The notes: generated by a model not told the origin, from the letters alone. Positions 1 to 5,940 are shown, counted from the first letter of the stretch. The stretch: DNA of 6,219 bases from Nitrospira sp. (GCA_025935475.1 JAICVE010000174.1:1-6219); one strand, 5' to 3'. Numbers and translations: made by a program.

Positions 1-60
1 CATACCAAGCACGGCCGCTTTCAGTCCCCGCCTTGTCCGCAATGAGGGAGCCTTCATCAT
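1..60 (-). CDS. N-terminus of an exported protein, possibly a second M16 peptidase (partial)
   Basis: Only the first 20 codons lie in the window. They read MMKAPSLRTRRGLKAAVLGM, with no stop before base 1. The start ATG at 60-58 overlaps the TGA stop of the M16 peptidase gene as ATGA; a second ATG follows immediately. A consensus AGGAGG (68-73) sits 7 nt upstream, which strongly supports a real start. The peptide has a basic n-region (K3, R8, R10, R11, K14) leading into a small hydrophobic run, as in a signal peptide. In many bacteria, genes for active M16 peptidases are followed by a second, often non-catalytic, M16 gene whose product pairs with the first. That makes a partner subunit the best guess, but nothing in these 20 residues identifies the family. 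Confidence 0.75.
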   Translation of the reverse strand, partial: MMKAPSLRTRRGLKAAVLGM

Positions 61-1676
61 GACCGGCCCTCCTGGCTCGACACTGCGGTCGTCAGGGCTT
101 TTGAGCCCGTCTTCTTGACCAGCGTGGCGACCGTCCTGTTCGACTTCGTGAAGTATTGAGTGGCCACGCGCTGGATGTCGGCCGGGGTGACCGCGGCAAT
201 TTTGTCGCGGGATTTGACGACGTAGCGCCAGTCTCCGGCCACCGTCTGATAGAGGGCCAGCTGGGACGCGAGCCCGCTGTTCGACCGCAGGGCGCGAACC
301 ATATCGGCATCGAGATTGTTGATGATCCGTTCCAGTTCCTTGGAAGAAACCGATTCTCTCTTGAGCCGTTCAAGCTCGGCCAGGATTGCGGCCTCGACTT
401 CCGCGGTCGTGTGCGGCGCGAGTGGAGTCGCGCTCAGCACGAACAGGTTAGCCGAGCGAACACCCGGATAGTTCGCGTCGGAATTGACCGACGCGGCCAA
501 CCGGGAATCCCGCACGAGCTTGCTGTACAAGCGCGAGGTCGGTCCGTCCGTCAACAATTCGTCGATGACATCGAACACATAGTCATCGGGATGACCGAGG
601 CCGGGCTTGTGGAAGCCGATCGCCAACGACGGTTCGGCGTCGAATTCGACTTCGACGCGCCGCTCTCCGCGCTGAGGAGGCTCGACGGTGACAATCTGGG
701 GCGGCGGCGGTCCGGCGGGAATCTTCCCGAAGGTATTTTCGATCAAGGTCATCACTTCCTTCGGATCGATATCGCCTACGATGCCGATGGTCGCCTGGCC
801 GGGACCGTAGTAGGTTTTGAAAAAGGCTTCGGTGGCCGCCGGCGTCAGCGAGAGAATGTCGGATTCCCATCCGATCGTTGGTACGCCGTAGTGATGAGCG
901 CGAAACGCCGCGGAGGTGAACGTTTCATAGAGCGATCCGGTGGGGCTGTCGTCGTTCCGCAACCGACGTTCCTCCATCACGACGCCGCGTTCCTTGTAAA
1001 ACTCGCGGAGGACAGGACTGGCCATGCGGTCGGATTCAATCGCCGCCCAGAGCGGCAACCGGTTGGAAGGCAAGCTGATCACATACCGGGTCAGGTCCTT
1101 TCCGGTCGAGGCATTGAGACCGACGCCGCCATGGCGCTGATAGAGGAGGGCCACTTCGTTGCCTGCGACATATTGAGCGGCCTGGTCTTGAAGTTCCTTG
1201 AACCGCTTCTGCAGCTCTTCGATGGCGGCTTGTTCAGCCGGCTCGGCCGGCATGTCCGCGCCGCGCCGCGAGATGTCGCGCTGCCGTTGCTCGAGCTCGG
1301 TTCCGACCCGATGCAGCTCGTCCAAAATCGGCTTTTCCTTCTCGTAATCCTTTGTCCCGACGGTGCTGGTGCCCTTGAATGCCATGTGCTCGTAGAGATG
1401 CGCCAGGCCAGTTTGGCCCACCTGTTCGTTCACTCCCCCCACCCCGAAGGTCATGTTGATCGAGACGACGGGAGCCTGATGCCGCTCCACCATTAAGATG
1501 GTCATGCCGTTCGCCAGCGTATGCTCGATCACGCGTTCCGCGAGACCGGACGGCGCCGCGGCACTCAGGCCGAGGGTGAGGCCGAAGCTGACGAGCACAG
1601 CGCTGACCGACGCCACCACCCGATGGGCAGGAAACGTCCTGTGACCCTGTGTCCGCTGGCTTGCTGTGGTATTCAT
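57..1676 (-). CDS. Exported M16 family zinc metallopeptidase (insulinase/pitrilysin-like)
   Basis: A 539-residue zinc-dependent endopeptidase of the M16 family, predicted to act outside the cytoplasmic membrane. A basic N-terminus followed by a hydrophobic stretch (about residues 18-41) looks like a signal peptide. The inverted zinc motif HxxEH is intact as H93-LY-E96-H97. The downstream KERGVVMEE segment supplies the accessory E229 and the third zinc ligand E236, by analogy with pitrilysin, where these two glutamates are also seven apart. H97 to E236 is about 139 residues, against roughly 77 in classical members. The excess is a charged, probably coiled-coil insert (about 112-175) that I recall from a bacterial subfamily. 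A second M16 domain (about 270-430) carries the conserved PTSRLYSKL segment. The start is the ATG overlapping the stop of the phosphatase gene (ATGA), with GGAG at 1685-1688, 8 nt upstream. Substrate unknown. Confidence 0.93.
   Translation of the reverse strand: MNTTASQRTQGHRTFPAHRVVASVSAVLVSFGLTLGLSAAAPSGLAERVIEHTLANGMTILMVERHQAPVVSINMTFGVGGVNEQVGQTGLAHLYEHMAFKGTSTVGTKDYEKEKPILDELHRVGTELEQRQRDISRRGADMPAEPAEQAAIEELQKRFKELQDQAAQYVAGNEVALLYQRHGGVGLNASTGKDLTRYVISLPSNRLPLWAAIESDRMASPVLREFYKERGVVMEERRLRNDDSPTGSLYETFTSAAFRAHHYGVPTIGWESDILSLTPAATEAFFKTYYGPGQATIGIVGDIDPKEVMTLIENTFGKIPAGPPPPQIVTVEPPQRGERRVEVEFDAEPSLAIGFHKPGLGHPDDYVFDVIDELLTDGPTSRLYSKLVRDSRLAASVNSDANYPGVRSANLFVLSATPLAPHTTAEVEAAILAELERLKRESVSSKELERIINNLDADMVRALRSNSGLASQLALYQTVAGDWRYVVKSRDKIAAVTPADIQRVATQYFTKSNRTVATLVKKTGSKALTTAVSSQEGRS
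68..73 (-). promoter_or_regulatory. Consensus Shine-Dalgarno for the gene leaving at the left edge
   Basis: On the minus strand AGGAGG is followed by a 7-nt spacer (gccggtc) and then ATGATG. It lies inside the last codons of the upstream M16 gene. It decides the start of the partial gene and shows that the ATGA overlap is a genuine translation-coupled junction. Confidence 0.8.
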
Positions 1677-2320
1677 TCAAAAATCTCCATCAATTCTTCC
1701 GGTCGTTCAATAAACCAATCCGGCTGGCATGCAGCCATCTTTTCCCGATTGCCCATGCCATAACCGACGGCGCACACGCGGATGCCGGCGTTGTGGCCGC
1801 CGTTGATATCGTTGGTGCTGTCACCGACCAACACCGTCCGGTCTTTCGACACGTTCAGACGTTCCATGATGTGCAGCAACATGCCGGGTTCGGGCTTCAA
1901 GCCGAATCCATTGTCACCCCCGACGACGACCTCAAAGTACTGAGGACCCAGTCCTCGCAGAATGACGTTCGTATATTCGATCGATTTGTTCGTCGCGACG
2001 GCCTTCCGCTTGTCCGAAAAATGGCCGAGCGTTTTCTCCACACCGGGATAGAAAACGGTCCGATCCAGACAATGGGCGAGGTAGTGCCGGCGAAAGACGC
2101 TGAGCGCATCCTCAAAACTCACCCGGTTGTGTTCTCCGACCGCCAGCCGAAGCAGCTTCTTGACCCCATCGCCGACAAAGCCGAAAATTTCCTCCACGGG
2201 CCGCTGCGGCACTCCCAGCTCTTCCAGCGCAAGATTGACCGATGCGGCGATATCCCATTTCGATTCGATCAGGGTGCCGTCCAAATCGAAAATCAACAAT
2301 TCCAGCGCCGTTTTTCCCAT
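1673..2320 (-). CDS. gph: HAD-superfamily hydrolase, phosphoglycolate phosphatase-like
   Basis: A 215-residue cytoplasmic phosphatase of the haloacid dehalogenase superfamily with all four signature motifs. Motif I is DLDGT, with nucleophile D12 and general acid/base D14. Motif II is T110 in AVATNK, motif III is K142 in LKPEP, and motif IV is GDSTND (D167, D171). The helical cap between motifs I and II (about 17-85) is of the C1 type found in phosphoglycolate phosphatase, which removes 2-phosphoglycolate produced by Rubisco oxygenation or DNA repair. Length is normal for Gph. Its relatives include pyrophosphatase PpaX and other sugar-phosphate phosphatases, so the substrate is an inference. 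The start has AGAGG six nt upstream; the 3' end overlaps the M16 peptidase start by 4 nt. The link to the peptidase is probably only cotranscription. Confidence 0.88.
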   Translation of the reverse strand: MGKTALELLIFDLDGTLIESKWDIAASVNLALEELGVPQRPVEEIFGFVGDGVKKLLRLAVGEHNRVSFEDALSVFRRHYLAHCLDRTVFYPGVEKTLGHFSDKRKAVATNKSIEYTNVILRGLGPQYFEVVVGGDNGFGLKPEPGMLLHIMERLNVSKDRTVLVGDSTNDINGGHNAGIRVCAVGYGMGNREKMAACQPDWFIERPEELMEIFE

Positions 2321-2326
2321 TCCAAT

Positions 2327-2331
2327 CCTCT
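2327..2331 (-). promoter_or_regulatory. Shine-Dalgarno overlapping the upstream stop codon
   Basis: On the minus strand the sequence reads TAGAGGATTGGAATG. The TAG (2332-2330) ends the exported-protein gene, and AGAGG (2331-2327) shares its last two bases, 6 nt before the phosphatase ATG. A terminating ribosome would sit on this site, so the two genes are likely translationally coupled. It also fixes the phosphatase start at 2320. Confidence 0.7.
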
Positions 2332-2917
2332 ATTTGACCTTCCGCAGCTCGCTCTGCAGCGTCGCGAGGCTCTCACGTTTGGCTGGCTCGGTTTCCTTCA
2401 CCCAGGCTTCCTTCACGTAGTTGATCATGCGCTTCTGGCCGACATGGGGAGGCAACATGGGCTCGATGATGCGCCAGCGATTCTTGACCGATTTGACGCG
2501 GACACGGATCTCTTCAACGGAGGTCTCAGGAAGAAACCCTGCGGTTTCCAGATATACGGACCCGATCACCTGGAAGGTGACGGGAATGACCACTTCCAAC
2601 CGATTGACCACTTCCCAGTCCCGATGATGCTCGGCGACCGAAAATTCCCGAATGACGACGACCTTTCCCCATATCGGCTCGGTGTCCCAGCTCCGAAAGG
2701 GTGCCAGCGCCTCAAAAGACATCGAATCGAGCTTAGCGCCCTTTTGATCGAGCTCAAAATATTTCTTCACTATCTCAGCCGGAGAGTGGCTGAGTCCGCC
2801 CGTTTGGGCCCACGCTGCACCTCCCTCCATGCCCACCAACAGCGCCAGCAGGGTCATGGTCGCAAGGACCGGCGACACAGCGATCATCATGGACCTGCAC
2901 GACAGCATGATGCTCAT
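2330..2917 (-). CDS. Exported protein of unknown function, possibly NTF2-like fold
   Basis: I do not recognise a named family. From the ATG at 2917 the protein is 195 residues. It begins with a short n-region containing R8, a hydrophobic segment (about 11-30) and a likely signal-peptidase site after AAWA (about residue 37). The mature part opens with SPAEIVKKYFELDQKGAKL, then alternating hydrophobic strands around VVVIREFSV, WEVVNRLEVVIPVTF and EEIRVRVKSVKNRWRIIEP, and ends in a lysine-rich helix. A helix followed by curved strands ending in a W-x-I strand is reminiscent of NTF2-like/SnoaL-like domains, but this is only a fold guess. The reading frame is open back to 3010. I prefer 2917 because it gives a sensible signal peptide; ATGs at 2908 and 2890 are also possible, and none has a strong ribosome site. 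It heads the minus-strand gene string, 9 bp before the phosphatase. Confidence 0.75.
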   Translation of the reverse strand: MSIMLSCRSMMIAVSPVLATMTLLALLVGMEGGAAWAQTGGLSHSPAEIVKKYFELDQKGAKLDSMSFEALAPFRSWDTEPIWGKVVVIREFSVAEHHRDWEVVNRLEVVIPVTFQVIGSVYLETAGFLPETSVEEIRVRVKSVKNRWRIIEPMLPPHVGQKRMINYVKEAWVKETEPAKRESLATLQSELRKVK

Positions 2918-2981
2918 CGGTCGGGGTAGAGACGGTTCTTCACAGAGCGTGCGGGGTAACACCATCGTGGCACGGCATGTC

Positions 2982-2987
2982 ATTCTA
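2982..2987 (-). promoter_or_regulatory. Possible -10 element for the minus-strand gene string
   Basis: The minus strand reads TAGAAT here, five of six matches to the sigma-70 -10 consensus. The -35 region at 16-17 bp is poor (TGCTTT/ATGCTT). Transcription would begin near 2975, which would exclude the ATGs at 3010 and 2983 and agrees with a start at 2965 or 2917 for the exported protein. Weak single-box evidence. Confidence 0.25.
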
Positions 2988-3058
2988 CCAAAGGCGTTCC
3001 GCGAAAGCATATCGGATCAAGGGCGTCGTCGGTCAGCGTTGACCTGTTCTGAGATCGC

Positions 3059-3571
3059 ATGTTACCGTTTTCGCCGCTCTCCCGCCGGAAACCGGCCGAC
3101 GCCCCGTGTGTCGCCAATATGTGGGACCTATCACGTCGTGGGGTGAACTGGCTGCACGTTCTGTCGACGTGCTGCATTCTCTGGGCCGTCACATGCCCTG
3201 CGGCTCCTTCGGAAAGTCGGGCACATGCCGTCGAATTGGCGGCGGCAGAGACCGAGGCTTCTGCGCCGAAACTGCCGGAACGGCAGGCCTCCGGGGCGCG
3301 GACGGCGATTGAACGTACGGCGCCGGCAAAGGCCTATGCATTGCTGGAGGCGCTCCGGCAGCGAAATGGAGAACCGCTGGCCGGGTATGTCGGCGGTAAG
3401 GCCTTTCAGAATCGGGAACGGCGGCTGCCGCTCGGCCGCTATAAAGAATACGACGTCAACCGAAAAATTCCCGGCCGCTCGCGCGATGCGGAACGGCTTG
3501 TCATCGAGCAAGATACCGGCAAGGCCTATTACACGGATGACCATTACCGTACGTTCTTTCCGTTGAATTGA
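3059..3571 (+). CDS. Exported barnase-type guanyl-specific ribonuclease
   Basis: A 170-residue protein whose C-terminal half (about 85-170) is a microbial ribonuclease N1/T1/barnase domain, which cleaves RNA after guanosine. GYVGGKAFQNRE matches the family core. Aligning RYKEYDVN, SRDAERL and TDDHYRTF with barnase gives E130 for general base E73, R142 and R146 for R83 and R87, and H162 for general acid H102. All are present, so the enzyme should be active. The N-terminal half holds a hydrophobic stretch (about 31-46) after R26-R27, then an Ala/Glu-rich linker (about 55-85), consistent with export. The ATG at 3059 has a weak GAG five nt upstream. The ATG at 3119 (residue 21) lacks a ribosome site but gives a more typical signal peptide. 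The barstar gene follows 6 bp after the stop, which strengthens the call. Confidence 0.9.
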   Translation: MLPFSPLSRRKPADAPCVANMWDLSRRGVNWLHVLSTCCILWAVTCPAAPSESRAHAVELAAAETEASAPKLPERQASGARTAIERTAPAKAYALLEALRQRNGEPLAGYVGGKAFQNRERRLPLGRYKEYDVNRKIPGRSRDAERLVIEQDTGKAYYTDDHYRTFFPLN

Positions 3572-3577
3572 CCTGCC

Positions 3578-4105
3578 ATGGCCATTCACGACGCACAACT
3601 GTCCCTCTCGACTCATCTTCAATCGATCAAACCTCCGTGGAGCGCTTTACTCCTCCTCAAGGCTGGACAGCGCGCCGAGTCAACCGTCACGGTCCCCGCC
3701 GGGTTTCTCTGTAAAGTCGTGCGTGGCGGAAAATGCCGAAGCGACAAGGCGCTTTTCGCCGAACTGGCCGAAACCTTGGAGTTCCCCGACTACTTCGGTC
3801 ACAACTGGGATGCACTCGAAGAATGTTTGGCGGATCTGGAGTGGTTACCGGCGAAAGGCTACGTGCTGCTCTTCACGGACGCAGAACTGATCCTCCCTGA
3901 CGATGAAGAGGAATTCGCGACGCTTCTGGAAGTGCTGAATGACGCGGGTGAGGCCTGGGCGACCGGACAGGCAGCCAAACGAGCCAGACCCTTTCATAGT
4001 GTCCTGGCAGTATCCGAGCGCAACAAATCCAAACGCACGCACTGGGGATTGCCGCGAGTGGCCGCCTCCGCTCCCCGACCATCCCGCAGGAAACGAAGCC
4101 TTTAG
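3578..4105 (+). CDS. Barstar-family ribonuclease inhibitor
   Basis: A 175-residue cytoplasmic protein, with no signal peptide, that should bind and block the adjacent ribonuclease. The barstar core spans about 47-142. FPDYFGHNWDALEECL matches barstar LPEYYGENLDALWDCL, giving Y72 for Y29 and D78 for D35. The position of D39, which contacts the RNase catalytic histidine in barnase-barstar, is E82 here, a conservative change. The segment GYVLLFTDAELIL, the acidic helix DDEEEFATLLEVL and the strand RPFHSVLAV complete the domain. Barstar itself has about 90 residues. This protein adds about 45 at the N-terminus and a basic tail (about 147-175, RPSRRKRSL). No ribosome site is visible before the ATG, and the stop of the RNase lies only 6 nt upstream, so translation probably depends on coupling. 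That ties inhibitor supply to toxin synthesis. Confidence 0.9.
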   Translation: MAIHDAQLSLSTHLQSIKPPWSALLLLKAGQRAESTVTVPAGFLCKVVRGGKCRSDKALFAELAETLEFPDYFGHNWDALEECLADLEWLPAKGYVLLFTDAELILPDDEEEFATLLEVLNDAGEAWATGQAAKRARPFHSVLAVSERNKSKRTHWGLPRVAASAPRPSRRKRSL

Positions 4106-4133
4106 GGTGGAGTTGAAAGCAGGCGAGCGCTGG

Positions 4134-4376
4134 TTACGAGCGAATTTTCTTGGTGAAATTGAGCAGGCCGGTCCACCGAAACAGCGCAAACGTTGAGGCG
4201 GCTCCAAGAAAGCTCGTCGTGCGTCTGGCCTGAATGGAGGCGTGCCAATGTTGACGGATCTGATCGCGATGCAGGACACAAATTCCATGGGTTTCCCGCG
4301 CATCGTCTAACGGCGCTTTTTCGCCGACGAATTCGGCTCTTCCCTCTTTCCTGCACCAGGAACATACGACCTTCAT
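4134..4376 (-). CDS. Small CSWC protein with a CxxC...HxxCxxH putative metal site
   Basis: An 80-residue protein starting MKVVCSWCRKEG. It has C5-x2-C8 and, after a charged stretch, THGICVLH (H30-x2-C33-x2-H36), a plausible zinc-binding arrangement. The CSWC...THGIC pattern resembles a short cysteine motif known from the ends of PAS/histidine-kinase signalling proteins (CSWCK...THGICPEC), here as a free-standing protein with His in place of the final Cys. I recall similar small proteins from Nitrospira, function unknown. Residues about 53-74 form a moderately hydrophobic segment interrupted by R67, possibly membrane-associating. The frame is open to an ATG at 4475, but GAGG at 4384-4387, 7 nt before the ATG at 4376, and the motif at the very N-terminus favour the shorter form. 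It converges on the barstar gene with a 28-bp gap. Confidence 0.72.
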   Translation of the reverse strand: MKVVCSWCRKEGRAEFVGEKAPLDDARETHGICVLHRDQIRQHWHASIQARRTTSFLGAASTFALFRWTGLLNFTKKIRS

Positions 4377-4383
4377 TCTTGTT

Positions 4384-4387
4384 CCTC
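4384..4387 (-). promoter_or_regulatory. Shine-Dalgarno fixing the start of the CSWC protein
   Basis: The minus strand reads GAGG, a 7-nt spacer (aacaaga), then ATG at 4376. No comparable site precedes the upstream in-frame ATG at 4475, so this decides the start. Confidence 0.65.
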
Positions 4388-4391
4388 GGAC

Positions 4392-4400
4392 TGTGGATAA
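4392..4400 (-). promoter_or_regulatory. Consensus DnaA box in the leader of the CSWC gene
   Basis: The minus strand reads TTATCCACA, an exact match to the DnaA 9-mer consensus. It lies just upstream of the ribosome site and 16 nt before the ATG of the small gene. A near-match (TTATACACT, 4553-4561, plus strand) lies in the same intergenic region. The match is seen directly; a regulatory role for DnaA is inference. Confidence 0.4.
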
Positions 4401-4486
4401 CCAACCGCCATCATTAACCCCGGTGTCATCATACGCAAGTGTCAGGCCGCATCCGGTCATCGATAGGCCGTGCATGAAGTCCTGAT

Positions 4487-4504
4487 AAAACGAAGGTTCG
4501 TTTT
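4487..4504. repeat. Perfect 8+2+8 palindrome upstream of hemL
   Basis: AAAACGAA, two bases (gg), TTCGTTTT: the arms are perfectly complementary. It lies about 150 bp before the hemL start and about 110 bp before the CSWC gene start. The shape suits a dimeric repressor operator. The stem is too AT-rich, and lacks a clean T-run after it, to be a convincing terminator. Confidence 0.5.
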
Positions 4505-4656
4505 GCTCTGAGCCCTCGGAACTGTATCAATTCAGAGAACCAGCGTATCCATTTATACACTTTTTGACCCCACGTGAGGCAATTCGCGGCAAAATTCAGA
4601 TGCGGAGTCTCTTTCTTGACCCCCTCAATTTCCGCATGATAGGGTGCCCCGCCGTT

Positions 4657-5940
4657 ATGAAAATCACCCGATCTATCAAGCTCTTCGAAGAAGCCCAGCA
4701 ACTCATCCCTGGAGGGGTCAACAGCCCGGTCCGCGCATTCCGATCGGTCGGTGGCCACCCCCGGTTTATTCATCGGGCCAAGGGCTCGAAACTTTACGAC
4801 CTGGATGGGAACACCTACATTGATTATGTGCTCTCCTGGGGACCGATGATTCTCGGTCATGCTTCGCCCCCCGTGATCGGTGCGATCAAGAAGGCTGCCG
4901 GACGGGGCACCAGTTACGGCGCCCCCACGGAACTTGAAGTGGATTTGGCTCGCCACATCCGGACGGCAGTGCCATCCATGGAAAAGATCCGTCTGGTTAG
5001 CTCAGGGACGGAAGCCGTGATGAGCGCCATCAGGGTCGCGCGCGGCTTTACCAAACGGGACGGCATTCTGAAATTCGAAGGCTGCTACCACGGCCACAGC
5101 GACTACCTGCTGGCGAAAGCCGGATCAGGGATGATGACACTCGGGATCCCCGATTCACTCGGCGTGCCGGCCGACTTTGCGAAACATACCTTCACCGCTC
5201 CTTACAATGACATCCGCACCGTTCAACGGCTCATGCGGGAACGGGGAAAACACATCGCCTGCATTATCGTGGAACCGATCGCCGGCAATATGGGAGTGGT
5301 GCCTCCCGCGCACGATTTTCTCCCAGCCCTTCGCCAATTAACCCTCGAAAACGACAGCCTGCTCATCTTCGACGAAGTCATTTCCGGCTTTCGCGTCGAT
5401 TACGGCGGAGCGCAGGCCCTGTACGGCATCACGCCCGATCTGACCGTCTTGGGGAAGATTATCGGTGGAGGATTGCCGGTCGGCGCGTACGGCGGACGCA
5501 CAGAGATTATGGATCTGATCGCTCCCACAGGGCCGGTGTACCAAGCCGGAACGTTGTCGGGCAATCCGTTGGCCGTGACGGCAGGTTTGGCCACGCTCAA
5601 GCAATTGCGAGCAAAACAGCTGTACAAAAATCTTGAAGAGCGTTCAGCCGCAGTCGCTGAGGGAATCGGAAAGGAAGCACAACGGGCGGGCATCCCGATC
5701 ATCCAACACAGGGTCGGCTCGATGTTGACGGCCTTCTTTGCGTCCGATCCCGTCGTTGATTGGAACAGCGCGAAGCGTTCGGACACGAAACGCTACGGTC
5801 AGTTCTTCCACCAGATGCTGGAACAGGGCGTCTATCTGGCTCCTTCGCAGTTCGAAGCAGCATTTCTCTCCACCGCTCATAGCTCAACCGATATCGAGCG
5901 AACGATCAAGGCCGCCCGCGTAGCCTTCAAGTCACTTTAA
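4657..5940 (+). CDS. hemL: Glutamate-1-semialdehyde 2,1-aminomutase
   Basis: A 427-residue cytoplasmic PLP enzyme that converts glutamate-1-semialdehyde to 5-aminolevulinate, the last step of the C5 route to tetrapyrroles (heme, siroheme, cobalamin). The N-terminus SIKLFEEAQQLIPGGVNSPV is diagnostic. VSSGTEAVMSAIRVARG forms the cofactor phosphate pocket, and D239 in IFDEVISGFR holds the pyridine nitrogen. K267 in GKIIGGGLPVGAYGG is the Schiff-base lysine, and YQAGTLSGNPLAVTAG is the second conserved block. The frame is open from 4564, but starting at 4657 (MKITRSIKLF) gives the usual family length of about 426-430. AGGGTG at 4641-4646 is a weak ribosome site with a 10-nt spacer. It is divergent from the CSWC gene, with no other tetrapyrrole gene in view. 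Confidence 0.97.
   Translation: MKITRSIKLFEEAQQLIPGGVNSPVRAFRSVGGHPRFIHRAKGSKLYDLDGNTYIDYVLSWGPMILGHASPPVIGAIKKAAGRGTSYGAPTELEVDLARHIRTAVPSMEKIRLVSSGTEAVMSAIRVARGFTKRDGILKFEGCYHGHSDYLLAKAGSGMMTLGIPDSLGVPADFAKHTFTAPYNDIRTVQRLMRERGKHIACIIVEPIAGNMGVVPPAHDFLPALRQLTLENDSLLIFDEVISGFRVDYGGAQALYGITPDLTVLGKIIGGGLPVGAYGGRTEIMDLIAPTGPVYQAGTLSGNPLAVTAGLATLKQLRAKQLYKNLEERSAAVAEGIGKEAQRAGIPIIQHRVGSMLTAFFASDPVVDWNSAKRSDTKRYGQFFHQMLEQGVYLAPSQFEAAFLSTAHSSTDIERTIKAARVAFKSL

Larger units (their letters stand above)
4377..4656. other. Divergent intergenic region between the CSWC gene and hemL
   Basis: About 280 bp without a supported gene. It holds the DnaA-box-like sites at 4392-4400 and 4553-4561, and a direct repeat GTGTCA (4423-4428 and 4439-4444, 16 bp apart). 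It also holds a perfect palindrome (4487-4504) and TTGACCCC twice (4564-4571 and 4616-4623, 52 bp apart). A weak hemL promoter candidate is TTGCTC (4503-4508), 16 bp, TATCAA (4525-4530). No tRNA or recognisable riboswitch was seen. Confidence 0.5.

Noticed and set aside
156..1496. 446-codon open frame on the plus strand
   Set aside because: It lies entirely antisense to the M16 peptidase, whose motifs are intact. The translation has no recognisable domain; long antisense frames are expected in GC-rich genes.
1649..2929. 426-codon open frame on the plus strand
   Set aside because: Antisense across two well-supported genes (phosphatase and exported protein), with His/Arg/Gln-rich composition and no domain. 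Treated as a codon-bias shadow.
3039..3067. TTGACC as a -35 for the ribonuclease gene
   Set aside because: The -10 at 15-17 bp is poor (TGTTAC/TTACCG), so no promoter can be called. If real, it would favour the ATG at 3119.
3131..3622. 163-codon minus-strand frame over the ribonuclease gene
   Set aside because: Antisense to a gene with full barnase active-site conservation; the translation shows no family features.
3939..4196. Plus-strand frame that could continue barstar after a frameshift
   Set aside because: The barstar core is complete in its own frame, and no family signature appears in the alternative frame. Kept only as a caveat on the basic tail.
3845..4303. 152-codon minus-strand frame over barstar and the CSWC gene
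   Set aside because: It overlaps two better-supported genes, in a different frame from the CSWC protein, with no motif.
4564..4656. 31-residue N-terminal extension of HemL
   Set aside because: Family members start near MKxxRS and are about 427 residues. The upstream ATGs have no ribosome site, and the segment overlaps putative regulatory repeats.
4429..4956. 175-codon minus-strand frame across the hemL start
   Set aside because: It overlaps about 300 bp of the highly conserved hemL N-terminus, antisense, with no recognisable domain.
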